From NCBI GenBank assembly GCA_002812745.2, contig NCSJ02000116.1, forward strand, positions 58,385 to 122,384: DNA of 64,000 nucleotides, in the 5' to 3' direction. This DNA is from Scytalidium lignicola (lineage: Eukaryota > Ascomycota > Leotiomycetes). The position numbers and the translations under genes are program-made. Under the pieces are notes generated by a model that worked only from the letters and a program-made list of their open reading frames with translations, did no database searches and was not told where the DNA came from. Of the stretch, positions 49,624 to 61,883 are shown one piece after another; the stretch's first letter is position 1; each line of letters opens with the position of its first letter.

Positions 49624-50830
49624 CTATGCCCATGTAATCTGCGCAAAACTAACATACGATTGACAACTTGCATAACTGATCAACAGTGTCTTTCCGCTAA
49701 GATCCCATCCCGGATGAGCATGTCCTTGATAGTTCCAAGATTGCACCATGCCTAAACACTCTAGTGTAATAGGCGGAGTCCAAATCGCCACTGGTGTACT
49801 CCAGGGACCCTCAATGGTGTTATTTATTGCATAACTAACCCAGAAAGTCCCATCAATTCCACTATCACCCCAAAGCATTACTATCGTTTGATGATAGTTG
49901 TCATACCACACGTCACCCAAGGATGGCCCTATCTTAATGCCAGCAAGATCTACCGAACTCCAAGTGAGAATGTTTCCAGTAGCGTTGTCCCTTTGAAGTG
50001 GCTCTTGAAGCTGCCACTGAGAGGTTGCGGAGTTATAGTACTCATACTGGTTGCGGTCGGCGATACTGGAATTTGCAACTGGTGTTCGTGCCAGCTTAAC
50101 GCCTGTAGTGTCCGCTCCAAATAGATATAGATAACCATCAAGTTGGGCACATAACGCAAACTCTCCATAGTCAACTTCATTAGGATAGAACAAACGGCCA
50201 GTACCGAGGCGAGTAAATGGCGGGTTCCCGCCTGGCAGTACGGTGTATGGATCCACAACCTCCATTTGCACCATTGTGCTATAAAGCTCCTGACCGGTGG
50301 CTTCATTCAAGGCAGGGAAGACGCCTAAGACTGTTTTGCCATCTGGCATAGGGGTCATCCCACTGAGCATCCAGATGGCAAAATTAGGGCCCAGAGCAGT
50401 TTCGTTACCCTCGGGTCCAACTGGTACGTTACCGGTGAAGGTAGCTTGACCTGAAGAGCCAGTCATACCAAAATTATACTCATTCAGAGGGTTACTAGGG
50501 TCGCGCTATAAAAATTATTAGTTTGGATCTAATTTGGGGTAAGGAATATGTAGTAGAAGGACTTGCAAATCCGAAGTAGGCGACCGAGTTGTGTACCATA
50601 TTAAAGCCATCGGAGGTAGTCATCGAGTCAGCGAAGATTTGAACATGGTAACCGTTTTGTGACGCACCACCGCCACCATCATGAAAGACACCTTCAATAT
50701 TTGAAGCAGGGTCTGTGACGATACCGAGATACTGAACCGTAGCAGTGGCAAATGGGACAGTTGCAGCAGTAAATTGTGCGTACACTTCTAAATTAAGAAA
50801 AGCTAGGAGCAAACATGATGTTTTATACAT
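49624..50830 (-). CDS. Secreted protein, DUF4185-like beta-propeller candidate
   Basis: Starts 'MYKTSCLLLAFLNLEVYA', a signal peptide. Exon 1 contains 'VFHDGGGGASQNGYHVQIFAD', reduced here to the point that a glycine-rich metal-loop-like turn is followed by a strand. The second exon (to 49624) is rich in strands: 'GMTPMPDGKTVLGVFPALNE', 'GEFALCAQLDGYLYLFGADT', 'GDVWYDNYHQTIVMLWGDSG' and 'GHAHPGWDLSGKTLLISYAS'. The repeated pattern suggests a five-bladed propeller like DUF4185 or glycosidase-like proteins; this is a guess from style. The intron junction is unclear: the strong-looking acceptor at about 50509 is out of phase with a donor at about 50567, while a donor further upstream (near 50594) keeps the frame. 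Function unknown. Confidence 0.65.
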
Positions 50831-51971
50831 CGTAGAGAAAGCAGATAAAAGGAGAGTAAGAGAAGTATACCTAGCAAGCTACACTTACAAACTCACTCAT
50901 CCATGGCTGCACAGATGTCTTTTTAAATCGTTCAATACCCAACTTCTAAGCGCTCAATGCAGACGTCTTATATGACAAGTCAGCATATTACGCAGGGGAG
51001 TCTTATCTCGCTACCTGTGTGAAACATCTGAACGGATGACTATCCATGGCCCAATGCTACCCTTAACATGGATTTTATGATCTATTAATGTTTCCTTTGT
51101 TTCGAATTAGCATCGCAACGCACAAGCGAGTGGATCACAAGCTGATGATCGTATGTGAGCAGAGAGCTGCGAGTGACTTTGATCAGCCACAAAATTATGC
51201 CGTATACCCCAGCAGCAGACTGAACGGGGCAAGTCAGCCCTTGTAGATCTTAAATCGCAAATTTACAGCCGTTAGTTAATACTACTACTGTACGTGTACC
51301 AACTTATCATAATTAAACAAATGGATATTTAATTACGTACCACCGTAATAGAAGTTCTGATGGTATTAGCCTGATGGTTGACAAGTCTACGGCACGTCCT
51401 TCCTCCCACTAGAGGGAAATACTCGGCGACTGTTCAGATGCATCGAGCGAAATCTGCTCTACCATTACCTTCCAGAACTTGAGTCGCATCGCAGCCGCAT
51501 GCAGGCTGATACCGCCGAGGCGACGTTCATTAATGAGTTCAACGGCGAGGTTCAAGTGCGTCACTTATACCTTTAAGCCCGGCCGTGTGGGAACAGAATT
51601 GTAATGAAGGATGGGTTGAGTGACCGGGAGGTATTACTATAGGATCTTGTTTTGGCATTTTATTTCACGTTAATTTCGGCCACAGTGTGTCTGACGCACT
51701 AATGGTAATGAGACCTATGTAACCCTACCTTCTAGTTTTCACCTCATATCGTCTTCTGTCCCCTATACATCCGACATACGAGAGATCCAAGACCACTCCC
51801 ATAAACTCTAGTTATCTTTTTTTNCTCGTACTGGTTCCGTTTTAGTCTCTGAACTGCTCATTTTATCCACATACTTTCGTTAACTGCCTCAAGAAGTAGT
51901 TTGTGACCCTTGATCCAATATCGATCACACAGAGATTCAGACTTCAAAAGTCCTTAAAAATTATTATTTTG
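50831..51971. other. Intergenic, no supported gene
   Basis: Between the secreted-protein start and the 3' end of the STAND-N gene. N at 51824 follows a T run. Nothing else recognised. Confidence 0.55.
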
Positions 51972-53472
51972 TTAAATTACACCTTCCGTACTTAAGCAGT
52001 ACTCACTATATTCATCTCTTACATCTACAAATTCTTCGATCTCCTTCATCACCCTTACAGACTTTGACGCTGCTTGTAGTTTACTTAGAACACTCTCAAT
52101 CTGCGCTCTCTCCGAAGCTTGGTAAAAGAGTACTCTCATCTTCTCCTCGCTGTTTTCAACACAATCATTCAACTGTACCAGCAGATCGACCGTGTCATTC
52201 TCCCGATCCCAGCCTTTAGTTCTTGGTTTCGAAGGTGATGGTGATGATATAGCAGAGTTGATAAAATGGTCGAACCCCTGAGTCCAGCGGATGATTTCCC
52301 TTTTCCTCTCGGCCACGCTTGAATCTAGGGCTATATACGGGAAAGCGCGAAATATATAAGCAAGGCCGTCACGGAGGTGGGACATAGTGGGTAACTCGAG
52401 TATGAGGAAGGGCGGCTTAATAACCGGTGATTGTGCTAAGAGTTGTTGCTTGCGTTGTCTAAACTCCCTCGATCCGGTCAACTGGCGCTGGTGATTCAGC
52501 TCAACTATGGAATTGGAGAGCCTGTATCCTGGATTCTTGAGTATGCCCGAGAAAAGCGAGGTAGCATACTGTGAGGAATTTTGCGCGGTCTCTTCGGCAG
52601 CGTTAGATATCCAAGTGCTTTCAAGAACACCAGGGTGTTTATTCTCAGCCATTGGTATCGCAGTTCCGAAATGAGCATCCATTGTATGGAAATTTACACT
52701 AAACAGCCCCTGCTGAATTGGAGCTGTCGGTTGCCTTGTTTTTTTGGTCGAATGCCGATTTGAGTCCAGCAACGCCCTGTGAATATCCTCAACTAGCTTC
52801 AAAAGAGATTGATTACTTTGTAATGATTGGCTGAGCATCCCGTGTATGTGTGCAGAGTTAATGTTGCCATTGATTTCTATGCGGTGCGTTGCAGACCTAG
52901 ACATTATTGTTACTTAGCTGACGCCAGATTCATGTGAGGTTAGATTATTCTCACCATAGTAACGTATTCAAGACAGTATTGATTGCGTCCATATGTGATT
53001 GCAGCTTGTCCCTATATTCTTTCAGAGAATGCCTTTTCATGTCCCAGCGTACCTGCGTGATTGCAACGAGGAGATTTCGCTTCAACTTTGAAGCTCGAGC
53101 TCCGCCGATTATTTGCTTGTTAGGATGAGAATTTCCTCTTTCGAAAGCGGCGAGATCAGCTGGCTTGACCCCGTCTCTATATTTCTGTGTCACTGAATCC
53201 AGTTCCTGAAGTGTTGAGCCACAAGCATCGACCATGAAGCTCAATTTATTCCGTATATTATTGGAGAGTGGGTCTTGGTTGGAAGTGGCGGCCGTGACGT
53301 CGCTCGCAACTCTACCTAGGTGATCCAGAGCGCAGCGAAGGCCAAAAAGAACATCTTCAAGCTCCTTGAGATCACGGTCTGCACCACGTCTTCCCGAAGT
53401 CACATGGGAGTAGAGCTTATAGGTGAGTTGACTGAGGAGAACAATATCTCCGACGCTGAAGCCAAAGGACAT
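51972..53472 (-). CDS. Protein with fungal STAND/NACHT-type N-terminal helical domain
   Basis: Two exons (53472-52955 and 52896-51972; 58-nt intron) give 480 aa. The N-terminus 'SFGFSVGDIVLLSQLTYKLY' and following helices ('DLKELEDVLFGLRCALDHL', 'LSFMVDACGSTLQELDSVTQ') match the fungal N-terminal domain found at the front of many NLR-like STAND proteins and ankyrin proteins. No P-loop ATPase (NACHT/NB-ARC) or repeat domain follows. The C-terminal half is predicted helical with a serine/proline linker near residues 390-400. It could be a stand-alone adaptor related to NLR signalling, or the family's common two-part form. Role is inferred only from the N-terminal domain. Confidence 0.75.
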
Positions 53473-54264
53473 GTTGACTATTCAACGATGCTCTTCGACA
53501 ATCGTAATCTACAGCTATACGCAATGGTATCTTCGATATGTGATATCACGAAAGCAGCTGTCTAGCACGGAATAAGTCAACTTATCGGGCATCAAGATCG
53601 GTTGAAGCTGGAGCCTCACCCAAACTATGCGGTTTTGGCATCAACACTGACTCACGTTCATACTCATGATAGATAGATTTAGCTGATGGCAAATATCAAC
53701 TCTTTGTACTCGGAATAAGTTTACTAGACAGCGTTGTGTTAGATGAAAATTTTCAAAGCTGTGGAGGGAACGACTTTTCATGATACATTTGGCCAGCCAC
53801 ATCTGCTTTTCCGGAAGCTTCCCTGTATTCAGTCCTTGCAAGCTTCACGCACAAATATTTTCGCTGCTCATCCCTGTTTACATATATTGCTGTGTAGTAA
53901 TGGAATCGATGCCTATCTATTTTCTGAATCAACTCTAGAGCCCAACATGAGCAGCCTCGTAGGAAGCTTTGTGGCAGTATTACAAATGGTAGTTACCGAG
54001 TAGGCAGCAATGAGGCTGAGCACTTCGCAGGTGAGCAAAGGAGAAAAACTGATCTCATTACTGTAAATTGATGCTCCTGGCAACTAAATAAAGTAACATA
54101 AAGCCATGTGCAATACGCTGCGTATTAGAGCAAGCCTATTGACATCGACCAAGAGTAAAATATTGTAGTCTAATACTTGAGAGAGCTTCTGGTGAGATCG
54201 GACTTCTCCTAAAAGACCCGCACACGTCTATCTTCGTCAAAATCACTGCAATCTCAATACTAGT
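53473..54264. other. Divergent intergenic region
   Basis: Shared upstream region of the STAND-N gene (-) and the RING-like gene (+). No motif assigned. Confidence 0.5.
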
Positions 54265-56637
54265 ATGGTAGAAGAGTCCCAACTTGACTCTGGGGAGGGG
54301 TTATTGTACCAAATTGTGATCGATGGGCTGCAAAAGACCTCAGTCAAGACATCCAGAACGAGAGAAGGTCACCACGACAGCAATGAAGTTTTCACAGAGC
54401 AGGTTTCCATGCCTGGGACAACTCCCCTCGCTGCGTTTTGGGACAAACTGTCTGGTCTGACATCCTTACCATTTAAACTGCATGCTTCTGTAGCTGCTTG
54501 CTAATGTTCAGCAGATTTGGGATATCTGTCTCCCGATCAATTGAGTTTCGAGGAACAAGAGGCTTCCCGTACTTCCACGAAAACGCTGGTCCACCCGTTC
54601 GAAGAGATCGAAGTAGTCGAAGTACGGCCATCTGAGAGCGGAAAATGCATCAACATCGATGATTCTCTAATTGGCTTTACAAACCGCTGGCTTGGCAGCG
54701 AACCCACAGTTAATATTAGTGAGAACCCGGACCAAGCTAATGGAACCCTAACACATAGTCTGAGAGATGGAAGAGGGCTTGAGATCACCTTCCATCGCAC
54801 AATCCGGATGCCCGACGATAACAAACTACACCAACTCCCAGCTTCTCTTGGTGCATTTCCTCTCTTCAATGTCAGCGCCTATGCCGACTCTCTTCCGAGT
54901 AAAATCGCACGCCAAGGCGGTGTCTTCCTACCCATGTGGCAGAGAGAGGCTCTTTGGATCGACTTTAGAGCTCTAGAAGGACGTAATTATTCGTTACGCG
55001 TATTTGTTGGACACATTAATGTAGTCTCCGGTCTGACTATGGATGAGAGACCAGACGCAATGGCAGATCCACTTCAAGACTACATTATCCTTCCCGGCCA
55101 ACCGTGGTTGGATGGCATTTGCGTGGCTCCTGGAATAGTCAGACAGTTTGTAGCAATGCCCTGTAAGTAGATACAGACATCAAGATTATGCAAAGATCTG
55201 TCTTGCTGAATACTGGCTAATGAGATCGTAGTGGGGTCAGGATACACCGTGGAAGGCCAAAAGACCGGAGAGGAGAAACACGGCGGACTTCAAATCAAAA
55301 TAATTCCATCGTATGAAGAGAACTTGCGGCTCTGGATCAAAGAGGGGAAGGATGGTATGAAAGAAGGAGTCTCCACTGGCACCTTTGACAGATCAGCATG
55401 TTTAGATGAACGAAAGACACCCAGACAGCTTTCCTTGGTCTCCGGTGACAAAATCAGACTCTATCCGGCGAACCCAACATTCTCGGTACCGTATACAATT
55501 TCAGACCTGACTGGAGATATTCAAAGTGGAGAAATACATATTAAGGTATGGTGAAAAGTTCTTCAAACAATTACCGTCTCTGATTTTTGCTAGGCTATGT
55601 ATCCAGAGCTGTATGAGCCTTTTGTGGATAGCATAGATTTGGATGGCATAGATTGTGATAGCATTGCGCTAAATGGCTTACCCTAGGAGTGTCCCCACCT
55701 ATTGAAGCATCTATAGAATATGGTGGGGAATTAAACACACTCTACAACTGTTGCTCATTTAGCGGACTGTTAACAAATGGACCTCCAACTTTATCTGTCC
55801 CTGAAGAATCGCCCTCCACTCAAAGCCAAAACAATTCTAACACTCCCATCGCTACGAAAGACTTAAGAGCGATGGGTTTAGCAGCTGGAGGCAAATTAGG
55901 TCCGTTTCGGTCCCGTTGTCCCATTTCACAATAATATCTTACTCTTCTTATCTGTGGCTAACTTGTCTTTTTGTCAAGTCCAAGACATATACCGTGATCC
56001 CTTCCCAGCTGAGATTTGGAATACCGAAGCTGCCTACTCCGTTCACATACACATTCTTGATCCAGCCAGCTGCGAAGCAGTCACCCACGTTGTGCCACAG
56101 CCACCACCAATAGATGCTACCACTTACACGAAGGCCAACCTACCTTTCTTTGTCGTTGAAGAGAAAGCGGATGACCGCGTCGACGGAGGTGACTTCAACA
56201 ATGTGAAATCCGTGAGTGCAATGGATAATGCCAAAGGTGTGGCAACAGAGTCGTCATTCGACCCTTCGAAGCCGAGCATGTGTAAGGCGTGTGAGACGAG
56301 ACTGTGTGACTGCATGTAAGTCAATCAAACACATGATGATAAGAGGGCTGGAAGGAAGTGTTAACTGATCTTCCCGACCAGAATCCGGCCGTGCGACCAC
56401 CAGTTCTGCAATGTGTGTATCAAGGCTCTTGAAACTAGGAGTGAGTCTAGTAGTATGGTCGGCAGAAGGCAGTGGAAATGCCCATCGTGTGAGAAAGCGG
56501 TTTTACATGTGGCTGGATTCGCTGCGCCGATGAATTTGCCTGGCGAAGAAACGTTAAAGGTGAAAGTCCCTGTGCATGTGTTAAAGGTTGAAGACGGCCG
56601 CGTCAAGTTCAAGTCTATTCAGCGAACGAGAATATAA
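54265..56637 (+). pseudogene. RING-like C-terminal protein gene with a one-base frameshift
   Basis: Exons 54265-54454, 54515-55162, 55232-55545, 55594-55899, 55979-56315 and 56382-56637. The summed length is one base short of a multiple of three. The frame entering exon 4 ('AMYPELYEPFVDS') hits TAG at 55684-55686; the frame that continues into the conserved C-terminal part ('MGLAAGGKLVQDIYRD', 'AEIWNTEAAYSVHIHILDP', 'CEAVTHVVPQPPP') is one base off. The C-terminus has a RING-type cysteine/histidine pattern: 'CKACETRLCDCIIRPCDHQF', 'CNVCI', 'WKCPSC'. The upstream part ('PLQDYIILPGQPWLDGI', 'GSGYTVEGQKTGEEKHGGLQ') belongs to a fungal-conserved region of unknown function. If intact it could be an E3 ubiquitin ligase. 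The break could be real or an error; the rest shows no decay. Confidence 0.7.
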
Positions 56638-57915
56638 GTGCGGGGGCTTATAGGACCTCCTCTTCCTCCTCCGTATATCAGATATTATAGGTATCGATGT
56701 TTAGAGTAATGAGGCTTCCCTTTAAAGTTGTATAAGAGGAGACAGATGGAAGGATAAGGATTGATCTACTAATTAGCTACATGAATTGCGTAACTCAGAG
56801 CTAGGATATAATTTACAAAGTATATTGAATTAAAGGACTCGTAGCAAATCCTCAAAAGTCGTTATACCTATCAGCCTAACCTTTTTTGTTATCTATATAC
56901 CCAAAGACATCAACTCAGTAACATTCATCGCCACAATAACAAACCAAATAAACCGCCGAAACCGTATTATGAATTTCTCAGATGAGCCGGTCGAGGGTGA
57001 ATAGCACCTGAGCAATAGCGGCAATCTTACTAACCGAATGCAACGTGCAAGGAAGGAGTTGCTTGATGATACCCAAATATTGCCTGAGGACGCATTATTC
57101 GATCAGATGTACCGAGGAAGGAGCCCCAGTGTCCTATTGTCATTTGGAGGCTGTCATAGAGGCGGGCAAAGAGTTCGAGGCCGAATCCAGGGGCATGGGG
57201 CAGACCGATAATATGCAATCCTATCTCTAGTCATCTTGTGATCAGGCATTGTACTAAAGCCCACTGCAATCTTTGCCCTCATTTATTGGGAAGAGGGGTT
57301 TAGTAGGGTAGTTCTAGCTGTGGTCTAAATATAGCATAACAATCTACAGAATCTTCTATACGAGCTTGTCAAGTCCGTACTTGCCTGCCCAAGTTGGATG
57401 TGTACCGTAGCTGACAGCCAGAAAGGTCTAATTGTGAGGGCTCAAGGTCTTTGATGAAAGGAATTAAGTATATAGTAGTCATAAGATTTATTGATATCAC
57501 CTTGATCACAGTTCTTTATATATATGTTAAAGTGTTGCTAAGAGATGTAGTCGATGCTAGAAGATTTTCGTGTATTTAGGTAAATGGTCAGTGTATTTAA
57601 GTATCCTCTAATTATACCATATTTTACTTCCCAAAGAATAACAAGTTAAGGACTTGAGGGAAGATTGGCGATCAATAATGAGGATATAAGAAGGAACTCA
57701 TATCTTACCCTAGTACTTTTGGCTTCTTTCCTCATAACATCCTCAGGAGGAATACAATTAAATTTAGTAAATTCACCTCAATAGTATCATTCAACTATCA
57801 AACTCTTAAACCTCACAAAAACCAAAAATCCTAAAAAANTGTAAATAAATAAAANCGATTTATCACGATTTAGCCTAAAATAATACCTTCAAACCACCTA
57901 AAATCATACATGCAC
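56638..57915. other. Intergenic, no firm gene
   Basis: Contains a short plus-strand frame from about 57040 with 'LLDDTQILPEDALFDQM', faintly like a motif in some expanded fungal families, but nothing else supports a gene. Ns at 57839 and 57855. Confidence 0.45.
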
Positions 57916-59262
57916 CTATTTCTTCCCTTCTTCCAACACAATTCTCGCGTCAACCTCAAACGTCTTCTTGAAATCCTCATGAGTCTTAACTGGCTTCCAC
58001 CCAAGTTCACGCCCCACAACTGCCTCCGTCCTGGAGCGACTAGCAAATCCTAGCTCAGTAGCCAACAGCGGGCCCTTAGTCCATGACTCCTGTGCCTGCT
58101 CCAATGTCAAGCTCTTCAACTCACTAGTCTTAATTACCCCAAGCTTGAATAATGCATCCGCGACGCCTTGACTCAGTTCACGCCAGGAGAAGACACCCGT
58201 GGCACTGAATATGATACCACGCTCGCCGAACGGGATTTCAGATTCGTTCCCGGAGATAATTTTCGATAGAATGAGTTCGTAGAGTGGTATGAGATCGTCG
58301 ATGTGGACATAGTCCCACTGTTCTTTGCCCTCGCCAATCACGCCGGTCACACCGTCTCGGATACTTGCTCTTATGACGGTAGGAATCTGGATAGATAGAC
58401 GGTTGAACAATCCTCTGCCTGGACCGTAGATAGTTGGGGACATGATAATGTGTGTTTTAACTCCAGTGGCAAGGCCGGTCTCGACGACTACAATATCAGT
58501 AGTTCGCTGAGCGTATACTTGCTTTGATTCGCGCTCCTTCAAGTAAGCATATGTATTTTCTTTATCCGTGAAGACGCAAGTCTCGATGTATGCGCCAGTA
58601 ATAGGCTGATCTCCTAGATTAGAGGTGCCGGATGTCTGGGTTTAGCGTTAGATTGATATGCGTAATCAAAAAGGGTGAAGACTTTTACATGAATGTAGTA
58701 GACCTCATTTCTGGTTTGTTTTTTCCTCTCAGCTAAACCGAGGATCAAGGATCTCGCAGACTCAGTGTGGAATCCGGATGCTGTGTGAATAACGACTATT
58801 TGCTGTCTTAGCCTTCAATCAAACAGAATCCATGCCTTTTCTCTCTTCTACTTCATCGACAAAAAGAAAAGGCAATTTGAAATAAAATGATTTCGTCTCT
58901 AACAATACATAAGAGATCAAATAACCAGATCAAACATACCATCATGCTCACTAGCTGCCTTCTTTAACACCTCACTCTCATCTAAGGACTTGAATAAAAT
59001 AGGCTTCACTCCCTTCTCAATCAAGACCTTAGCCTTGTCTTCGTCTCTTACGAGAGCTGAAATCGAGTGGCTTGAAGTATATCCTCTTGAAGAAGAGAGG
59101 AGGGTGGAGAGAACTGAGCCACCGCTATGGGGAAGTGACACAGGTTAGAATCCATGATACGATATCGAGAAAGCTAATACGAGGGAGGAGATAGGAAAGA
59201 GACAAAGAAGCGACTTACATGTAACCTGTAGCACCTGTAATTAAAATCTTGTAGGTCGCCAT
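57916..59262 (-). CDS. NAD(P)-dependent epimerase/dehydratase-like SDR protein
   Basis: Four exons (59262-59219, 59124-58940, 58795-58689, 58635-57916) give 351 aa. The N-terminus 'YKILITGATGYIGGSVLS' has the glycine-rich GxxGxxG dinucleotide-binding loop, split by intron 1. 'DVVIHTASG' is the following strand and turn. Later parts include 'MSPTIYGPGRGLFNR', 'DYVHIDDLIPLYELIL' and 'LGWKPVKTHEDF', all typical of extended/atypical SDR proteins of the nucleoside-sugar epimerase/NmrA-like group. A Y-x3-K pair is possible in 'YAYLKERES'. It is probably a soluble oxidoreductase or redox sensor; its substrate is not apparent. All junctions keep frame, so the gene looks intact. Confidence 0.88.
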
Positions 59263-59836
59263 TATTAGGTTGAAGATACCAAACTTTGGGAATAAAAATT
59301 TGGAAGTCGGAGAAAATGATATGTCGATTATGTCTGTTTACTCTAGGAAAATAAAATACAATCGAATAAACTAGTGAAGCTGCAGGCACGCCAATCAAAC
59401 TCTTATGTATTTTGTGAACCTAAACTCATCTACATGCGTTATTGCCTCCTAGACAAGAAGATTTTAAAAATCCTTTCTGCATTTGCTTATAAATTCTCTA
59501 TCATTCCAATGACGTTAGTTATATTTACTCCGCTGTGATGGATCCGGGTGCTTAGAAATCAAGAGCCCCCCTCACACCGCCAATGCTCGCGTGCCAAGCC
59601 AGCACGACATTGCATCTCCCCCACATTTGTATATATTCTCTGGCCCATCGGTGAATATGGGATATTCATAACTCGTTTGGTGGGAATATATATATAGCTG
59701 TAGCTGTAATGGCTACTTGACAACAACATCCTTTCCCTCTTCCTGCTTTACGGCTCGTAAGTAGCTGCGGTTCAGCACCTTCAGGCCATACAGACCACTT
59801 TCCTGCTACCCCAAAATCCGAAAAATAAACTCTCAC
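59263..59836. other. Intergenic between SDR and bZIP genes
   Basis: Promoter of the SDR gene and 3' flank of the bZIP gene. No gene seen. Confidence 0.5.
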
Positions 59837-61883
59837 TCAAAACATCGTTGGATATCCGTAAAATAACTCTTCAATCTGACTTACTTCCTCAAACGACGTA
59901 TCCCTACCATCCAGGTCCAACCCACTCCTCTCCCTTTCCCCCTCCCCTATCTCTTCTCCTAAAAACGCATTTGCATAATCCTGTAGATCATCCTCCTCAT
60001 AAACACTCATCTTCCCCTTAAACACCGGGAAAAGCTCAAAGAACCGTCTTTGCATGCCCCAATTCCTCGGATCTCTGAAATACTGTTCAAATAAAGGTGA
60101 AAGTGCATATTCCCTGGTAACAGGATCGTAAGTGTACGCCTCTGAAAAAGAAAATGGCCAGCGGAATTTGAGGTGTTGGCGGTAGGCGATGGATAATTCT
60201 GAGCAGCTGGAATAATAGTTGTGGTAGGTCATGAGGTAGTCACGGAATTCGGGCCAAGGGAAGAAGTCGATAAGGACAGGGTGTGGTTTGGTGTTTTGTG
60301 AGTAGCTGCGAGGGGGTTGAGATGTAAGTGAAAACTGAATAGAGTGTGGATGAGATGAAGAGGGTGAAATTATGACGGAGAATGTGAAAACTTGCTACTT
60401 ACACTGGTCGTTGCCATTCGGGGACTTGTTCTAGGTATTTATTTACCTTATTGAAATAATACTGCAACCAGTCAAAGTCAGCTTCCAGAATCTAACAATA
60501 CCGAAAGAGGAAACGGTCAATTGACACTGAAGGGAGGAATAAGAACAACATTCAGCAATCACTCGGCTTGCAAATCCCTCACCTTCAACAACACATGACT
60601 CTTATAAAGATTCGCAACCTTGATAACAGGATCCAAATCCCAAAACAAATTCTCATCTACTTCCTTCATAATTTTCAGCAACGGGTTGCTTTTCTCCGCC
60701 GCACTCAGTCCCTCCCAGCCGTCCTTAACGAACTTGATTATAGAGCCTGCAGAGGCCGCTTCTGCTGCTGCCTTTCGAACTGGGGGAGGTTCAGCAAATA
60801 TTTGACCGTAGATACGGCTGCCTTTGACCCAATATGAGCAGTGACCAGAGGAAGGGATTGGAAGCGGTGGCATTACCGGAATGGAGCTGTTACAAGGTCG
60901 GTATATCGGAGTGGGGCACCTCCAGTGTGAGATTGAGGCGGTTGTTGGAGAAATCGGTTGTTTTCTTGTTGGGGTATTTGCGCTGGTTTTCGAAGTATAT
61001 GGAAGCATTTTGTTGCTCGTAAAAGAGTGTATGTCTGGCCTACCACCTAGACTATCACCAATGATGTATCTTGCCCATTGTTCTGCTGGCATGTATTCGA
61101 CATTGAACATTGTCCTGGGTTCGGAGGTAGAAGTGTCCATCTCCTCGGCCGGACTTTGGTCTTCGTCACCTATCCAAGCATGATCCGTCTCCATCGGGCA
61201 TGAGTCGTCATTTTCTTTCTTTGATGTAGCCCCATCTATCCTCTCCGTAAGTTTTTCATTATTATTATTATCATAATTACTAGATCTAAACGAATGCCTT
61301 GAAAAACTGTCAGCTATATCCAATGGACAAGAATCTAAGAAAGCAGGAATTTTCCACACATAAACACACACACACTATCTCTCTCTATCTCTATGACTCA
61401 CCTGACACGATCACTAAAACTCCTCCTTGGACCAAGACTTTCCTCAAACTCATCCACAACCCCCCGAATATCCTTGATGACCTTTTTCAACCTCTCACCC
61501 TCCGCATTCAACTGATCAATTTCAGCCAGCAATTCTCTAACCGTAGATGCATCATTATGTCCTTCACTCAGGGTCTTAACAAGATTCTCAAGGTGTGCGA
61601 TACGGGCGCGGGTTTTCTCCCGCGAGGCACGTTGGGCTTTTCGATCGAGGGCACGTTTGCGGTCTCGTGCCGAGACAGATTCCGGTAAGGTTGAAGAGGA
61701 AACGGAAGGTTTGCTGTGAGAGTGTTTGTTTGTGGTTGGGCGTTTACTTATATCTTCTGGAGATGCAGCAGCAGTAGTTTTGTTACTGTTGTTGTTGGTC
61801 AATTGAGAAGGGGAAGTGGGATGTGGTGAGGCGATTGCTGGGTTTGAAGCGGTTAGATCTTTGAAATACCAGCGACTCGTCAT
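59837..61883 (-). CDS. bZIP transcription factor with DUF3425 C-terminus
   Basis: Four exons (61883-61402, 61297-60583, 60491-60403, 60305-59837) sum to 585 codons, 584 aa. The basic region at about residues 73-92 reads 'RDRKRALDRKAQRASREKTR'; the conserved asparagine of most bZIP basic regions is aspartate here. A leucine zipper follows (about 94-140, 'IAHLENLVKTL', 'VRELLAEIDQLNAEGERLKK'). The C-terminal half matches DUF3425: 'HPVLIDFFPWPEFRDYL' and 'FRWPFSFSEAYTYDP'. Fungal bZIP-DUF3425 proteins are nuclear regulators, several linked to stress or development. The Asn-to-Asp change may alter DNA recognition, which is inference. Confidence 0.9.

Noticed and set aside
57040..57200. Possible relic of an expanded fungal protein family ('LPEDALFDQM')
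   Set aside because: The match is one short motif from memory; nothing continues on either side.
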